64,000 bases of DNA from positions 124,001 through 188,000 of the forward strand of contig NZ_FXTP01000007.1 in NCBI RefSeq assembly GCF_900182705.1, read 5' to 3'. Below, piece by piece: positions 35,979-44,527 of this stretch. This DNA is from Gracilimonas mengyeensis. Its GTDB lineage: Bacteria; Bacteroidota; Rhodothermia; Balneolales; Balneolaceae. The first letter of the stretch is position 1; every line of letters begins with the position of its first letter. The notes under the pieces were generated by a model that saw only the letters and a program-made list of their open reading frames with translations, searched no databases and had not been told where the DNA came from. Position numbers and translations under genes: made by a program.

Positions 35979-37538
35979 ATGGGCACTAAAGAAGACATCA
36001 GGAAACTGGTTGAATACCGAGAAAAAGCGCGACTTGGCGGCGGCGAGAAGCGCATCGAATCACAACACGAAAAAGGAAAGTTTACAGCACGCGAACGAAT
36101 CGAATTTTTACTGGACGAAGGTAGTTTTGAAGAATTCGATATGTTTGTGACCCACCGAACCAAATCATTTGGATTATGGGATAAGCGCATTTTATCCGAT
36201 GCCGTAGTAACCGGTCATGGTACGATTGACGGACGTCTGGTTTACGTTTTTTCCCAGGATTTCACCGTATTTGGCGGCTCCCTGTCCGAGGTTTTTGCAC
36301 AGAAAATATGCAAGATCATGGATCAAGCTATGAAAATGGGCGCTCCCCTGATCGGAATTAATGACAGTGGCGGCGCACGGATTCAGGAAGGCGTTCGCAG
36401 CTTGGCTGGTTACGGCGACGTATTCCAGAAAAACATCGAGGCCTCCGGGGTCATCCCTCAAATATCAGCCATCTTTGGCCCTTGTGCCGGTGGCGCCGTG
36501 TACTCCCCCGCTCTTACCGACTTCACCATGATGGTGGAAAAAACCAGTTACATGTTCGTAACCGGTCCCAAAGTTGCTAAAACAGTAACCGGGGAAGACA
36601 TCACCGTTGAAGAGCTGGGCGGCCCCAACGTTCATGCTACCAAATCAGGTGTAACACACTTTGTGGCAGAAAATGAAGAGGAAGGCCTTTTAATGCTTCG
36701 CAAACTGCTGAGCTACCTCCCTCAAAACAACCTGGAAGATCCTCCTATCACCAAATGCGAAGATCCTATCGACCGGCTGGATGATGAGCTGAATGAAATC
36801 ATTCCTGACAGCCCACAGGTTCCATATAACGTGAAAGATATCATCTACACCATAGCAGATGATGGCGAGTTCCTGGAAGTTCACCGGAGATACGCCCGTA
36901 ATATTGTAGTTGGCTTTGCAAAATTTAACGGGATGCCTGTAGGTATTGTTGCCAATCAACCCAACTACCTGGCGGGTGTGCTAGATATTGAGGCCTCAAG
37001 AAAAGCAGCTCGTTTTGTACGCTTCTGCGATGCCTTTAATGTACCTCTGGTTACCTTGGTTGACGTGCCCGGCTTCCTGCCCGGTAGTGCCCAGGAATAT
37101 GGCGGTATTATAACACACGGTGCCAAATTACTGTATGCGTATGGTGAGGCCACGGTTCCAAAAATCACGGTAATTCTTCGTAAAGCATATGGCGGTGCCT
37201 ATGACGTAATGAGCTCCAAGCATCTGAAGAGCGATATCAATTACGCCTGGCCTTCTGCAGAGATTGCTGTTATGGGTCCCAAAGGAGCTGTAGAGATTCT
37301 TTACGGAAGAGAAGCCAGAGATATCGAGGACGAAGAGGAACGTGCCAAGTTTATGGCCGAAAAAGAGAAGGAATACAAAGACCGCTTCTCTAATCCCTAC
37401 GAGGCTGCCCGTTACGGCTACATTGATGATGTAATTGAGCCCCGAAATACCCGCTTCCGCATTATCCGGGCCCTGCAATCGCTGCAAACCAAGAAGCAGG
37501 TTAATCCACCCAAGAAACACAGTAACATTCCACTTTAA
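35979..37538 (+). CDS. mmdA: Methylmalonyl-CoA decarboxylase / acyl-CoA carboxylase carboxyltransferase subunit
   Basis: A carboxyltransferase of about 519 residues (crotonase fold twice). Motifs: [20 protein letters not shown] at the N-terminus, [19 protein letters not shown] and [18 protein letters not shown] in the first half, [20 protein letters not shown] and [14 protein letters not shown] in the second. It transfers the carboxyl group of methylmalonyl-CoA (or a related acyl-CoA) to biotin. I chose ATG 35979 because family proteins start just before the [10 protein letters not shown] helix; a TTG at 35934 would add 15 residues. The operon with the OadG-like, biotin and beta subunits shows it works as the alpha part of a Na+-pumping decarboxylase rather than as propionyl-CoA carboxylase. 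Confidence 0.9.
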   Translation: MGTKEDIRKLVEYREKARLGGGEKRIESQHEKGKFTARERIEFLLDEGSFEEFDMFVTHRTKSFGLWDKRILSDAVVTGHGTIDGRLVYVFSQDFTVFGGSLSEVFAQKICKIMDQAMKMGAPLIGINDSGGARIQEGVRSLAGYGDVFQKNIEASGVIPQISAIFGPCAGGAVYSPALTDFTMMVEKTSYMFVTGPKVAKTVTGEDITVEELGGPNVHATKSGVTHFVAENEEEGLLMLRKLLSYLPQNNLEDPPITKCEDPIDRLDDELNEIIPDSPQVPYNVKDIIYTIADDGEFLEVHRRYARNIVVGFAKFNGMPVGIVANQPNYLAGVLDIEASRKAARFVRFCDAFNVPLVTLVDVPGFLPGSAQEYGGIITHGAKLLYAYGEATVPKITVILRKAYGGAYDVMSSKHLKSDINYAWPSAEIAVMGPKGAVEILYGREARDIEDEEERAKFMAEKEKEYKDRFSNPYEAARYGYIDDVIEPRNTRFRIIRALQSLQTKKQVNPPKKHSNIPL

Positions 37539-37552
37539 GGACAGGAGCAACT

Positions 37553-37978
37553 ATGTTTTTTGACCGATTAACAGAACTGGACTTTTCCCTGGTCACAACC
37601 GAAGAAATCTTCATAATGATTGAAGGTTACGCGGTGGTATTTGTGGTTCTTTCACTACTGTACCTTGTGTTCCACAACATGCCTAAATTCATAGATCTGG
37701 GTAAAAGTTTGAAGAAAAAACTGCAAAGCCGAAAGCAATCTATTGTAGAGGCTGCTGAAAAGCGAATGGGCAAAAACGGTAACGGTGCTGCTAAGGAGCA
37801 GGATCAGGCCGTACCTGAAATATCCGGAGAAGTAAACGCTGCTATTGGCGCCGCCATACACATGTTTGCAAACGAGCATCACGATGAAGAAAGCACGGTG
37901 CTTACCATCGAAGAAGTATCGCGCCGCTATTCTCCCTGGAGTTCAAAAATTTATTCCGTAACCAATCTCAGACGGTAA
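37553..37978 (+). CDS. Sodium-pump decarboxylase gamma/delta subunit (OadG family)
   Basis: A 141-residue membrane subunit that scaffolds the decarboxylase. One membrane helix (about 23-43, MIEGYAVVFVVLSLLYLVF) is followed by a charged linker and the C-terminal VNAAIGAAIHMFANEHH ending in WSSKIYSVTNLRR, which is how OadG/MmdD-type subunits end. It begins 14 bp after mmdA and precedes the biotin subunit by 9 bp. In the complex it bridges the carboxyltransferase and the membrane beta subunit. Low sequence conservation is normal for this subunit; position in the operon supports the call. Confidence 0.85.
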   Translation: MFFDRLTELDFSLVTTEEIFIMIEGYAVVFVVLSLLYLVFHNMPKFIDLGKSLKKKLQSRKQSIVEAAEKRMGKNGNGAAKEQDQAVPEISGEVNAAIGAAIHMFANEHHDEESTVLTIEEVSRRYSPWSSKIYSVTNLRR

Positions 37979-37987
37979 TCACTCATC

Positions 37988-38413
37988 ATGAAAAAATATC
38001 AATTCGAAATAAACGGAAACAACTACGACGTTAAGATTCGCACTTTTGAAGATAACGTTGTAGATCTGGAAGTAAACGGCACCCCTTACAAGGTGAACCT
38101 GAAACAGGAAGTAAAGACCAAGAAAACACCTCGCTTGGTTCGTTCTAAGACCCCGCCTCCTTCTACCAAAGACAATAAACCGCTAACCCGTGGTGGCAAG
38201 CTTTCTACGATTAAAGCACCACTTCCCGGTAAAATACTAACGGTATTGGTTAAAGAAGGCGACACCGTCAGCAAGGATCAAAAGCTGATTGTAATGGAAG
38301 CCATGAAAATGGAAAACAACATCCAGTCCGATACGGATGGTGTAATCAAATCCATTAAAGTCAGCCCTGGCAGTGCCGTACTGCAAGATGACATCTTATT
38401 AGAAATCGAATAA
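37988..38413 (+). CDS. mmdC: Biotin carboxyl carrier subunit of the decarboxylase
   Basis: A 141-residue biotin carrier. The C-terminal biotinyl domain (about 72-141) contains VMEAMKMENN with biotinylated Lys107, preceded by APLPGKILTVLVKEGDTVSK. The Pro/Lys-rich linker (about 43-68) is typical. The N-terminal 40 residues (YQFEINGNNYDVKIRTFEDN) form the short assembly domain of such carriers. It receives CO2 from the carboxyltransferase and delivers it to the beta subunit. It lies between OadG-like and beta subunit genes with 9-bp and 8-bp gaps. Confidence 0.92.
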   Translation: MKKYQFEINGNNYDVKIRTFEDNVVDLEVNGTPYKVNLKQEVKTKKTPRLVRSKTPPPSTKDNKPLTRGGKLSTIKAPLPGKILTVLVKEGDTVSKDQKLIVMEAMKMENNIQSDTDGVIKSIKVSPGSAVLQDDILLEIE

Positions 38414-38421
38414 TTACTTCC

Positions 38422-39558
38422 ATGCAAGGCTTAGAGAACTTTTACCACTATACCGGGTTTTACAACGTAACTCCCGGGCACCTGATTATGATTGCTGTGG
38501 CCTGTTTTTTCATTTATCTGGCCATAAAAAAAGGATATGAACCTCTCTTACTGGTACCTATCGGTTTTGGTATCATTATAGGAAACATCCCCTTTTTGCA
38601 AGGCGCGGATCTTCAGCTTGGTATTTATGAAGATGGCAGCGTGATGAACTACCTGTACCAGGGTGTTTTAAAAGGCGTGTACCCACCCCTTATATTTTTG
38701 GGGATCGGAGCCATGACCGATTTTTCAACCTTAATTTCGAACCCAAAACTTGTGCTGTTAGGTGCAGCTGCCCAGATCGGGATTTTCCTGACCTTTTTTG
38801 GAGCCATTGCGCTGGCTTTTAATACGGGTGCAGCCGGAGCTATCGCCATCATTGGTGGTGCCGACGGCCCTACTGCTATTTTCCTTTCATCCAGGCTGGC
38901 TCCTGATTTAATTGGACCTATCGCTATTGCTGCCTATTCGTACATGGCGCTGGTACCGGTTATACAGCCCCCGATTATGCGTTTGCTTACCAGCGATAAA
39001 GAACGCCGGATCCGGATGAAACCGCCTCGCGCAGTATCTAAAATTGAAAAAGTACTGTTCCCCATCATTGGTTTGCTGCTTACCGCTTTTATTGCTCCGG
39101 CAGCTCTTCCTCTATTGGGAATGCTCTTTTTTGGAAACCTGCTGAAAGAATCTATGGTAACGGAACGACTGGCTGAAACCGCCCGTAACTCTATGATTGA
39201 TATCGTTACTATTCTTCTGGGACTTACCGTAGGTGCTTCCACACAAGCCACTACTTTCCTTACCCCGGAATCTATATTGATCTTTGTGCTGGGCGCCCTG
39301 TCATTCATGATTGCAACAGCTGGCGGTGTATTGTTCGCCAAGTTCATGAACCTGTTCCTTCCGGATGATAATAAAATCAATCCACTGATTGGTGCAGCGG
39401 GCGTATCTGCCGTACCCGATAGTGCCCGTGTGGTACAGCATGAAGGCCTCCGCTACGATTCCTCCAATCACCTGCTGATGCATGCCATGGCCCCTAATGT
39501 AGCTGGTGTTATCGGATCAGCTGTAGCAGCCGGTTTGCTGATGAGCTTCTTGATGTGA
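38422..39558 (+). CDS. mmdB: Na+-translocating decarboxylase beta subunit
   Basis: A 378-residue integral membrane protein that decarboxylates carboxybiotin and exports Na+. The conserved core motif GGADGPTAIFLSSRLAPDLI (with the essential Asp) and AYSYMALVPVIQPPIM are present, along with NPLIGAAGVSAVPDSARVV. About nine to eleven helices are expected. It ends the operon, followed by a strong terminator. Because no pyruvate/oxaloacetate-type carboxyltransferase (OadA) is in the operon and mmdA is, the enzyme is best read as methylmalonyl-CoA decarboxylase; malonate or glutaconyl-CoA decarboxylase are less likely alternatives. Confidence 0.93.
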   Translation: MQGLENFYHYTGFYNVTPGHLIMIAVACFFIYLAIKKGYEPLLLVPIGFGIIIGNIPFLQGADLQLGIYEDGSVMNYLYQGVLKGVYPPLIFLGIGAMTDFSTLISNPKLVLLGAAAQIGIFLTFFGAIALAFNTGAAGAIAIIGGADGPTAIFLSSRLAPDLIGPIAIAAYSYMALVPVIQPPIMRLLTSDKERRIRMKPPRAVSKIEKVLFPIIGLLLTAFIAPAALPLLGMLFFGNLLKESMVTERLAETARNSMIDIVTILLGLTVGASTQATTFLTPESILIFVLGALSFMIATAGGVLFAKFMNLFLPDDNKINPLIGAAGVSAVPDSARVVQHEGLRYDSSNHLLMHAMAPNVAGVIGSAVAAGLLMSFLM

Positions 39559-39589
39559 CCTCTGGGTTTTTCGGAACATCAACATGACC

Positions 39590-39627
39590 AAAAAACCTCT
39601 ATCTTGTTTGAGATAGAGGGTTTTTTA
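39590..39627 (+). terminator. Terminator of the decarboxylase operon
   Basis: AACCTCTATCT / AGATAGAGGGTT with a 6-nt loop is followed by TTTTATTG. Confidence 0.9.
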
Positions 39628-39640
39628 TTGAAGAGGGTTT

Positions 39641-39657
39641 TTATTTGAACTCACGCT
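39641..39657. mobile_element. Single diverged MITE end
   Basis: TTATTTGAACTCACGCT resembles the right terminal repeat of the element at 23673-23875 (TTATGTCGAACTCACGTT) with one missing base and one change, and the flanking TTATTAG is also shared. No partner end is seen nearby, so it is a decayed remnant. Confidence 0.45.
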
Positions 39658-39670
39658 TTATTAGAAAATA

Positions 39671-40216
39671 CTAGCGAGACCAGGGCGGTGTGATCTCATT
39701 CATGCGGGCGTACGCTATAGATTGGCCAGTATGTTCGCTCATATGCGTCTGAAGCTGGAATAGTACTTGCCAACCTGGTACTGTTCGTCCATAGAGCTCG
39801 GTCTCTGCCTGCAGTTCGCTTGCGGTCATGGCTCCTATGTGTTCCTTGATATGTTCTACCGATTGTTTCAGGTGTTCAATCACTACCTCTTTATCGGCGA
39901 GCTCTTCCATATCATCCAAATCTATATCTTCTGGCACCTCTATACCCAAAGAGGATTGCGGATATAGAAAATTATACCGTGCAATATGCATGTAAACTTG
40001 AGCAACGGGCATTGCTTCCCCATCAGGACTCCAGGTGTAGCTATCGGCCGGCATGGCTTCTGCCAGAGATACAAGACGATTTGTGGTGTAGGTAAACTGC
40101 CCAAGGAAGGCTTCTTTAAAATCGCCTGGCTCACTTTGTGCTGTAGCCAGGTTTCCTCCGCTAAGAGTGGCTGCCAGAATTAGTATCCCTGTAAAAATCT
40201 TTTTGATGTCGTTCAT
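39671..40216 (-). CDS. Exported DinB-family protein
   Basis: A 181-residue DinB/YfiT-like four-helix bundle. The helix-1 block FLGQFTYTTNRLVSLAEAMP, the metal-type His in YMHIARYN and the pair QTHMSEHTGQSIAYARMN give the three histidines (H-x-x..H-x-x-x-H) of the family. A signal peptide (MNDIKKIFTGILILAATLSG ... ATAQ) precedes the domain, so unlike most DinB proteins it would act in the periplasm. Function unknown; some relatives are thiol transferases. It is convergent with the decarboxylase operon. Confidence 0.88.
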   Translation of the reverse strand: MNDIKKIFTGILILAATLSGGNLATAQSEPGDFKEAFLGQFTYTTNRLVSLAEAMPADSYTWSPDGEAMPVAQVYMHIARYNFLYPQSSLGIEVPEDIDLDDMEELADKEVVIEHLKQSVEHIKEHIGAMTASELQAETELYGRTVPGWQVLFQLQTHMSEHTGQSIAYARMNEITPPWSR

Positions 40217-40419
40217 TATAGTTCGCTGTTTTTGGGTTGATGATTTGTCTTTTTAAATAACGAACAATTGAGAATAAAAACAGCAGGTGCTTTGTGCAGG
40301 ATGGTATTCGTTGCTAATCACCAGCTTAGAAATAGCGGTTTATCATCATAATACCGCATCCGTATGCTATTTCAGACCCGGCATGTATCCGGTTTATTAC
40401 TTTTAAAACCGGAGTATTT

Positions 40420-40932
40420 ATGCTTTACAGATTATCTCTCCCAAGTGCCCTCATAATTCTAATGCTTTTTACAGGCTGTAGCTATATCGAGTATAATGGG
40501 CAGTGGCCACCCGCCGATTACACATCCAATAAAAACACTTATAGGGAACAGATTTTTATCTCACCAAATGCCCGCTATTTTACTACGGGAGAACGGATTA
40601 CTGCCGTCTATACCAATCATACCTCTGATACCGTATATGTATTCAAACCTGATGGTAGTGGTGATGATCCTTTAAAAAGACGGACAAATGATGGCTGGAA
40701 AGCCGTAAAAACTAAACCCGAAAGCGTAGCATATATACAAGTGGCTAGTTATATCCCTATAAAGCCTGGGGGTACGCGAAAACTCATATTCCCTGAAGCA
40801 CGACTAAGGGAAATGGGCAAAAAAGTTACCGGGACTTATCGGTTTTCTTTTACTATTACCTCAAAAAAACATGATGGCAAGAGTACTACTGTTCACTCCA
40901 GAGCATTCACCATTCGGGAAACTCTGGATTAA
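40420..40932 (+). CDS. Lipoprotein with Ig-like fold, unknown function
   Basis: A 170-residue predicted lipoprotein with lipobox LFTGC (Cys20). The remainder is beta-rich: ITAVYTNHTSDTVYVFKPD, GGTRKLIFPEARL and TGTYRFSFTIT resemble small Ig-like domains of the BsuPI/NEAT-like type that start with a tract about Y-x-N. No catalytic residues are recognised. It faces the cheY gene convergently, with a 4-bp gap between the stop codons, so the genes share the 3' space. Confidence 0.65.
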   Translation: MLYRLSLPSALIILMLFTGCSYIEYNGQWPPADYTSNKNTYREQIFISPNARYFTTGERITAVYTNHTSDTVYVFKPDGSGDDPLKRRTNDGWKAVKTKPESVAYIQVASYIPIKPGGTRKLIFPEARLREMGKKVTGTYRFSFTITSKKHDGKSTTVHSRAFTIRETLD

Positions 40933-40936
40933 CAGC

Positions 40937-41335
40937 TTATTCCGATTTCGCCTGGTGTTTCTCCATGATAGCCTTCACCTTATCCTTCAGCAACACATGA
41001 GTAAGCGGTTTGTGCACAAAGCCAAGTCCTTTGCGCATGATAGCATCAATCCGGTCTTCATCGTTTTCAGTGGAAACAACAATAGCGGGGATGTCCTTCC
41101 ATTCTGGATGATCGTAGGTGTATTCCAACATTTCCATCCCGTCCATAATGGGCATATAGATATCCACAAGCATGAGGTCTATCTTCTCATTTTCAAGTAC
41201 GTCCAGCCCTTCTCTTCCGTTTTCAGCTTCATAGATTTCACCGATTTCAATTCCATCATCCACCGAAAGCACGGTGCTTCTTAAGACAACCCGCATGGCA
41301 GCATCATCTTCCACTATCAAAACGTTAATCTTCAT
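40937..41335 (-). CDS. cheY: CheY-like response regulator, single receiver domain
   Basis: A 132-residue receiver with acidic pocket E9-D10-D11, phosphorylation site D58 (LVDIYMPIMDG), Thr/Ser region VVSTEND and Lys in FVHKPLT. The F-V-H-K-P block is shared with the receivers at 54591 and 56591, marking a paralogous set distinct from classical CheY (61476). No output domain. It lies 44 bp downstream of the unknown membrane-protein gene (41380), with which it shares the sigma-28-like promoter at 41846. Role in chemotaxis is inferred from relatives and promoter. Confidence 0.88.
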   Translation of the reverse strand: MKINVLIVEDDAAMRVVLRSTVLSVDDGIEIGEIYEAENGREGLDVLENEKIDLMLVDIYMPIMDGMEMLEYTYDHPEWKDIPAIVVSTENDEDRIDAIMRKGLGFVHKPLTHVLLKDKVKAIMEKHQAKSE

Positions 41336-41379
41336 CTTTTTCCAATTTCCTTTTTAATATTTTTTGATGATCACTGGTT

Positions 41380-41784
41380 TTACAACAACAACGCCAACCC
41401 GATGGATATAATTGATATAACCAAAGCCGTTGCAGAGATTATGATAAAAGTTTCAACTTTCTTTTTCTCTGTTTTAAGATCTGCTAACACAGCGGCCACT
41501 AAGGGGAAGTTTACACTAAGTCCCTCGAATTTATCCGTTATAAAAAAAGTGGTAATCTCTCCCTTCTCATCCCTGTAGCTGTACTTTTTATTGAAGTGAT
41601 AAAACATACGGCCAAAAATCATGTCTTCTGAAACACCACATTCCTTAGCTACTTCTTTCACATCAACAGGCACGCGGATACGGGCAATACGATCGGGCTC
41701 TTCTCGGGCGTATTTCTTAAACTCATCGTAATACCGATAATAAATGTCCTCAAGAATTTCGAGGTCCGTAGGTATTTTGTCCAT
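41380..41784 (-). CDS. Tail-anchored membrane protein, unknown function, sigma-28-like promoter
   Basis: A 134-residue protein with a soluble N-terminal part (about 1-108) and one C-terminal membrane helix (about 112-132, FIIISATALVISIISIGLALLL). The soluble part contains VDVKEVAKECGVSEDMIFGR, which reads like a small helix-turn-helix-type segment, then HFNKKYSYRDEKGEITTFFI with beta strands. I recognise no family. It is transcribed from a FliA-type promoter and is followed by the single-domain response regulator gene, so it may be a motility component. Confidence 0.7.
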   Translation of the reverse strand: MDKIPTDLEILEDIYYRYYDEFKKYAREEPDRIARIRVPVDVKEVAKECGVSEDMIFGRMFYHFNKKYSYRDEKGEITTFFITDKFEGLSVNFPLVAAVLADLKTEKKKVETFIIISATALVISIISIGLALLL

Positions 41785-41845
41785 TTTGTATCTCCGTTAT
41801 TATAAATAGAAAACTTACTGCATCTGGCAATAAGTCCTTATGTCA

Positions 41846-41872
41846 TTATCGGCTGAAAAGGCAAATACTTAA
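41846..41872 (-). promoter_or_regulatory. Sigma-28-like promoter of the 41380-cheY operon
   Basis: On the minus strand TTAA (41872-41869), 16 nt, CCGATAA (41852-41846), preceded by G as GCCGATAA. About 62 nt before the start at 41784. Confidence 0.75.
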
Positions 41873-41936
41873 AAATTCCCTCCTTCCCTACCAAACATTC
41901 TTTCATTTATACAACAACCCTCAACTGCAATAAATA

Positions 41937-41969
41937 AAAAAAGCACCGCCCATTCAGAACGATGCTTTT
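41937..41969 (-). terminator. Terminator after the TonB-like gene
   Basis: AAAAGCA / TGCTTTT with a long loop is followed on the minus strand by a T-rich stretch (TTTTTATTTATTG). A 7-bp core stem makes it weaker than others here. Confidence 0.5.
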
Positions 41970-42010
41970 ACAATTATCAGGGATATATAGGGATAGATAT
42001 ATTCAGATAA

Positions 42011-42469
42011 TTAATCAGTAATTTGAAAATTGATCGGCATCGTGTAATACACTTTTACCGTTTTACCCTGATGTTTACCAGGAGTAAATTTTACTTTTTT
42101 AATCCCTTTCACGGCTGCTTCACCGCAACCAGCGCCAATGTCTTTGAGAATCTCCGGACTTTCTACATCGCCATTTTCATTCACAATAAATTTTATGAAT
42201 ACACGGCCTTCAATACCTCTGTTTGATGCAGAAGTTGGATATTCAATGTGTTTATAAATTTCAGGGAGGCCTCCTTCCACCTCCGGCATTTGGTCAACTA
42301 CCGTATAGATTTCAGAAGAATCGGCTATAGCATACCCAGCTTCACCGGTAGTCAGAGCATCAGGACTTGCAAAAGCTACTGTTGAGCTCAATAAAAAGGC
42401 TGCCAGCACGGCTACTGAAAGCAAAACTGTACGTTCTGATTTGTTGGGAGTAGAGAATAAATATTTCAT
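42011..42469 (-). CDS. TonB C-terminal-domain protein (energy-transducer-like)
   Basis: A 152-residue protein with a hydrophobic N-terminal segment (about 15-33, VLLSVAVLAAFLLSSTVAFA) and a TonB-type C-terminal domain (about 65-151): PEIYKHIEYPTSASNRGIEG, GRVFIKFIVNENGDV, and VKKVKFTPGKHQGKTVKVYY ending in PINFQITD. The Pro-rich linker of classical TonB is missing, and the signal appears cleavable (AFAS), so it may be periplasmic rather than a proton-motive TonB. No ExbBD genes are near. It has a sigma-28-like promoter next to cheW, which is unusual for a TonB relative. Confidence 0.82.
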   Translation of the reverse strand: MKYLFSTPNKSERTVLLSVAVLAAFLLSSTVAFASPDALTTGEAGYAIADSSEIYTVVDQMPEVEGGLPEIYKHIEYPTSASNRGIEGRVFIKFIVNENGDVESPEILKDIGAGCGEAAVKGIKKVKFTPGKHQGKTVKVYYTMPINFQITD

Positions 42470-42533
42470 GATAATGTATCTATTGTTGTGTTTTTTCCGA
42501 AATAACTGCTCTTTATTTGGCTTGTTATTAAGG

Positions 42534-42560
42534 TTATCGGCACAGCCTGAAATTTCTTAA
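42534..42560 (-). promoter_or_regulatory. Sigma-28-like promoter of the TonB-like gene
   Basis: On the minus strand TTTAAG, 15 nt, GCCGATAA (CCGATAA 42540-42534), i.e. TTAA-N16-CCGATAA. It lies just beyond the cheW stop and 65 nt before the TonB-like start. Confidence 0.75.
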
Positions 42561-42570
42561 ACACTTTTTA

Positions 42571-43116
42571 TTATTCTGCTTCAGACTGCTCCAATACCTC
42601 TTCCTGAGCCACAGCATTTGCAGGTGCTTTCACCTCATCAGCTACGTCAAAAACTACCTTGTGTACATCTACAATCATCTTCACAGAATCCTGCACTTTG
42701 GCGATACCAGCCAGGTAATCGGAATTAGCTTCAATACCGAAAGAAGGCACTTCTTCAATTTGGTTGGTGATGATGTCGGCTACTTCCGACACTTTATCTA
42801 CTAAAACACCCATCAGGTATTTACCGTCTTGCACTACAATCACACAAGTCTCGTCTGTGTCTTCCACCGGCTGCAGACCGAAGCGAAGCCTCAGGTTCAT
42901 TACCGGTACAATTTTTCCTCTCAGGTTTAATACACCTCGTATGTATGAAGGCATTTTTGGTACAGGCGTAATGGGCATCAAGCCAATAATTTCCTGTACT
43001 TTAAGTATCTCAATTGCATACTCCTCTTCTCCAAGAAAGAAGCTCAAAAACTTGCCTCCTTCAATACCGGCTTCGTTGAGCTCAGTCTCTTTTTCTTTTA
43101 CAACTGTTTCTTCCAT
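42571..43116 (-). CDS. cheW: Chemotaxis coupling protein CheW
   Basis: A 181-residue CheW that links receptors to CheA. The core (about 20-155) has FLSFFLGEEEYAIEILKVQE, PSYIRGVLNLRGKIVPVMNL with the signature NLRG, and VGVLVDKVSEV-type strands. A 20-residue acidic C-terminal tail (QEEVLEQSEAE) is additional. It is the only separate cheW in the window; the big che cluster lacks one. A sigma-28-like promoter lies about 90 nt upstream. Confidence 0.95.
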   Translation of the reverse strand: MEETVVKEKETELNEAGIEGGKFLSFFLGEEEYAIEILKVQEIIGLMPITPVPKMPSYIRGVLNLRGKIVPVMNLRLRFGLQPVEDTDETCVIVVQDGKYLMGVLVDKVSEVADIITNQIEEVPSFGIEANSDYLAGIAKVQDSVKMIVDVHKVVFDVADEVKAPANAVAQEEVLEQSEAE

Positions 43117-43204
43117 GATCTGAATGTTTTGATATATATTTTTGGAACAATCTCAGCAGTTACTTTTCATCCTGCTGAATACTTTAATTGTTTCACTGTG
43201 ATTC

Positions 43205-43231
43205 TTATCGGTGTATTCCGAGTTTTCTTAA
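43205..43231 (-). promoter_or_regulatory. Sigma-28-like promoter of cheW
   Basis: On the minus strand TTAA (43231-43228), 16 nt, CCGATAA (43211-43205). The -35 context GTTTAAG is identical to that of the 42534 site. Confidence 0.75.
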
Positions 43232-43256
43232 ACGATATTTTAAAAATTGATTTGTA

Positions 43257-44417
43257 TTACAGATTTAATATCAATCCAATATTAAACTGTGCATGCCCTG
43301 ACTTATCGGCCGAACGCAACCACTGGTAGTCTGTTTTTATTTCAATTCGCTTAAAAGGCTGATATAGCAGCCCCAGCGTATATTCTTGTCGCTGATATTT
43401 GGGTTCGTCTTCAAAGCCCTCAGTTCTATATTGGGTGTCATATGCTTCCATACGACCGTACGCAATCAAATGCTTTCCTTGTTTTCCAACCTGGGCATTG
43501 TAGAGAAAGTCGTAGCTAAGCTCTGCTAAGACACCATACTGAGCTGAACCGATATGCTCATGAAGGGCATAATTAATCTTTTCCGTTTCCGCTATGGCAC
43601 TATACACTCCAACTATTCTCGTCGTCACAGCTCCGGTTTTATAGGATGCAAAGCCTTCAAACATCGTATAGCTTGCTCCTTTGAGCTCGCTCCCATATTC
43701 CTGGTTGCTTTCCAAGCCTGAGTAAAGTACGGAAGTACCCAAAGTCAGATGATTATTCAGTTTATACTGTAGCTGTCCTGCTGCGGCAATATTATTTATT
43801 GAAGAAAATAGCCGGCTGTTTCTGGCATAGTATATTCCATATTTGCTGGATATTTCTGAAGCTTCAAGCCCTGTAGTAACACTGGCCTGATAACTTAATT
43901 TACCGCTCAAATCACCATACATTAATATCCCTAGTTCCCTCCAAGCGTAAGACAGGTACTTCTCTACGGGAGCCAGCTCCACACCGGCATACATCTTTGA
44001 ATGCGAAGCCGTAACTGGAAGGGACACCAATCCCGCTTTAAAACCGACTTTTTGGGTTTTGTGATAATCCAGATAGGCCTGTTTGAAGAAAGCATCCCCT
44101 CCATCATACTGGCTATCAAACACATGCTCTACTTCCAAAGCCGTCTTTATCTTTAGATGTTTATTCACCTTGTAGCCAGCTTTAAAATGAAGTTCATGGA
44201 AATCCAGCTCTCCTTGTTCAATTAGACCATATTTCCCGTCTACTGCATCATTGTAATGCAGTTCTGTGAGAATATTATAACTGAATTTTGATGCAAACTT
44301 CTCAGTGTACGGATCTTTATGCAGTTCATTATGCTGAGCCTGTACGTGAAAACAAGGCTGGGAGAAAATTCCTACCAACAGAACTATTGGCAGGTATTTT
44401 GAAACGTTAGAGTTCAT
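43257..44417 (-). CDS. Outer-membrane porin-like beta-barrel protein
   Basis: A 386-residue exported protein (signal peptide to about VQAQ, 28) made of alternating strands such as LHFKAGYKVNKHLKIKTALE, FKAGLVSLPVT, HLIAYGRMEAYD and QRQEYTLGLLYQPFKRIEIK. It ends in QFNIGLILNL, a Gram-negative porin-like last strand. The LYQPFKRIEIKTDY block resembles phosphate-selective porin-type (OprO/OprP-like) barrels. No sigma-28-like site precedes it, so it seems outside the motility regulon even though it sits among chemotaxis genes. Substrate unknown. Confidence 0.82.
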   Translation of the reverse strand: MNSNVSKYLPIVLLVGIFSQPCFHVQAQHNELHKDPYTEKFASKFSYNILTELHYNDAVDGKYGLIEQGELDFHELHFKAGYKVNKHLKIKTALEVEHVFDSQYDGGDAFFKQAYLDYHKTQKVGFKAGLVSLPVTASHSKMYAGVELAPVEKYLSYAWRELGILMYGDLSGKLSYQASVTTGLEASEISSKYGIYYARNSRLFSSINNIAAAGQLQYKLNNHLTLGTSVLYSGLESNQEYGSELKGASYTMFEGFASYKTGAVTTRIVGVYSAIAETEKINYALHEHIGSAQYGVLAELSYDFLYNAQVGKQGKHLIAYGRMEAYDTQYRTEGFEDEPKYQRQEYTLGLLYQPFKRIEIKTDYQWLRSADKSGHAQFNIGLILNL

Positions 44418-44527
44418 AACAATTAGCTTTTGTGATATTCTTGGGATGATTTTTTATTCATTTTTTGATGTATCTCAGAAGAGTTTCTAACAGCTTTAGC
44501 GGGCTCTCCTGAGAAAGAGAATTCTTC

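Noticed and set aside
41938-41969. Attenuator or riboswitch for the TonB-like gene
   Set aside because: It lies downstream of the gene on its strand and is best read as a plain terminator.
43129-43329. 66-codon plus frame over the cheW promoter
   Set aside because: Overlaps the minus promoter and the end of the porin-like gene in antisense; composition not coding-like.
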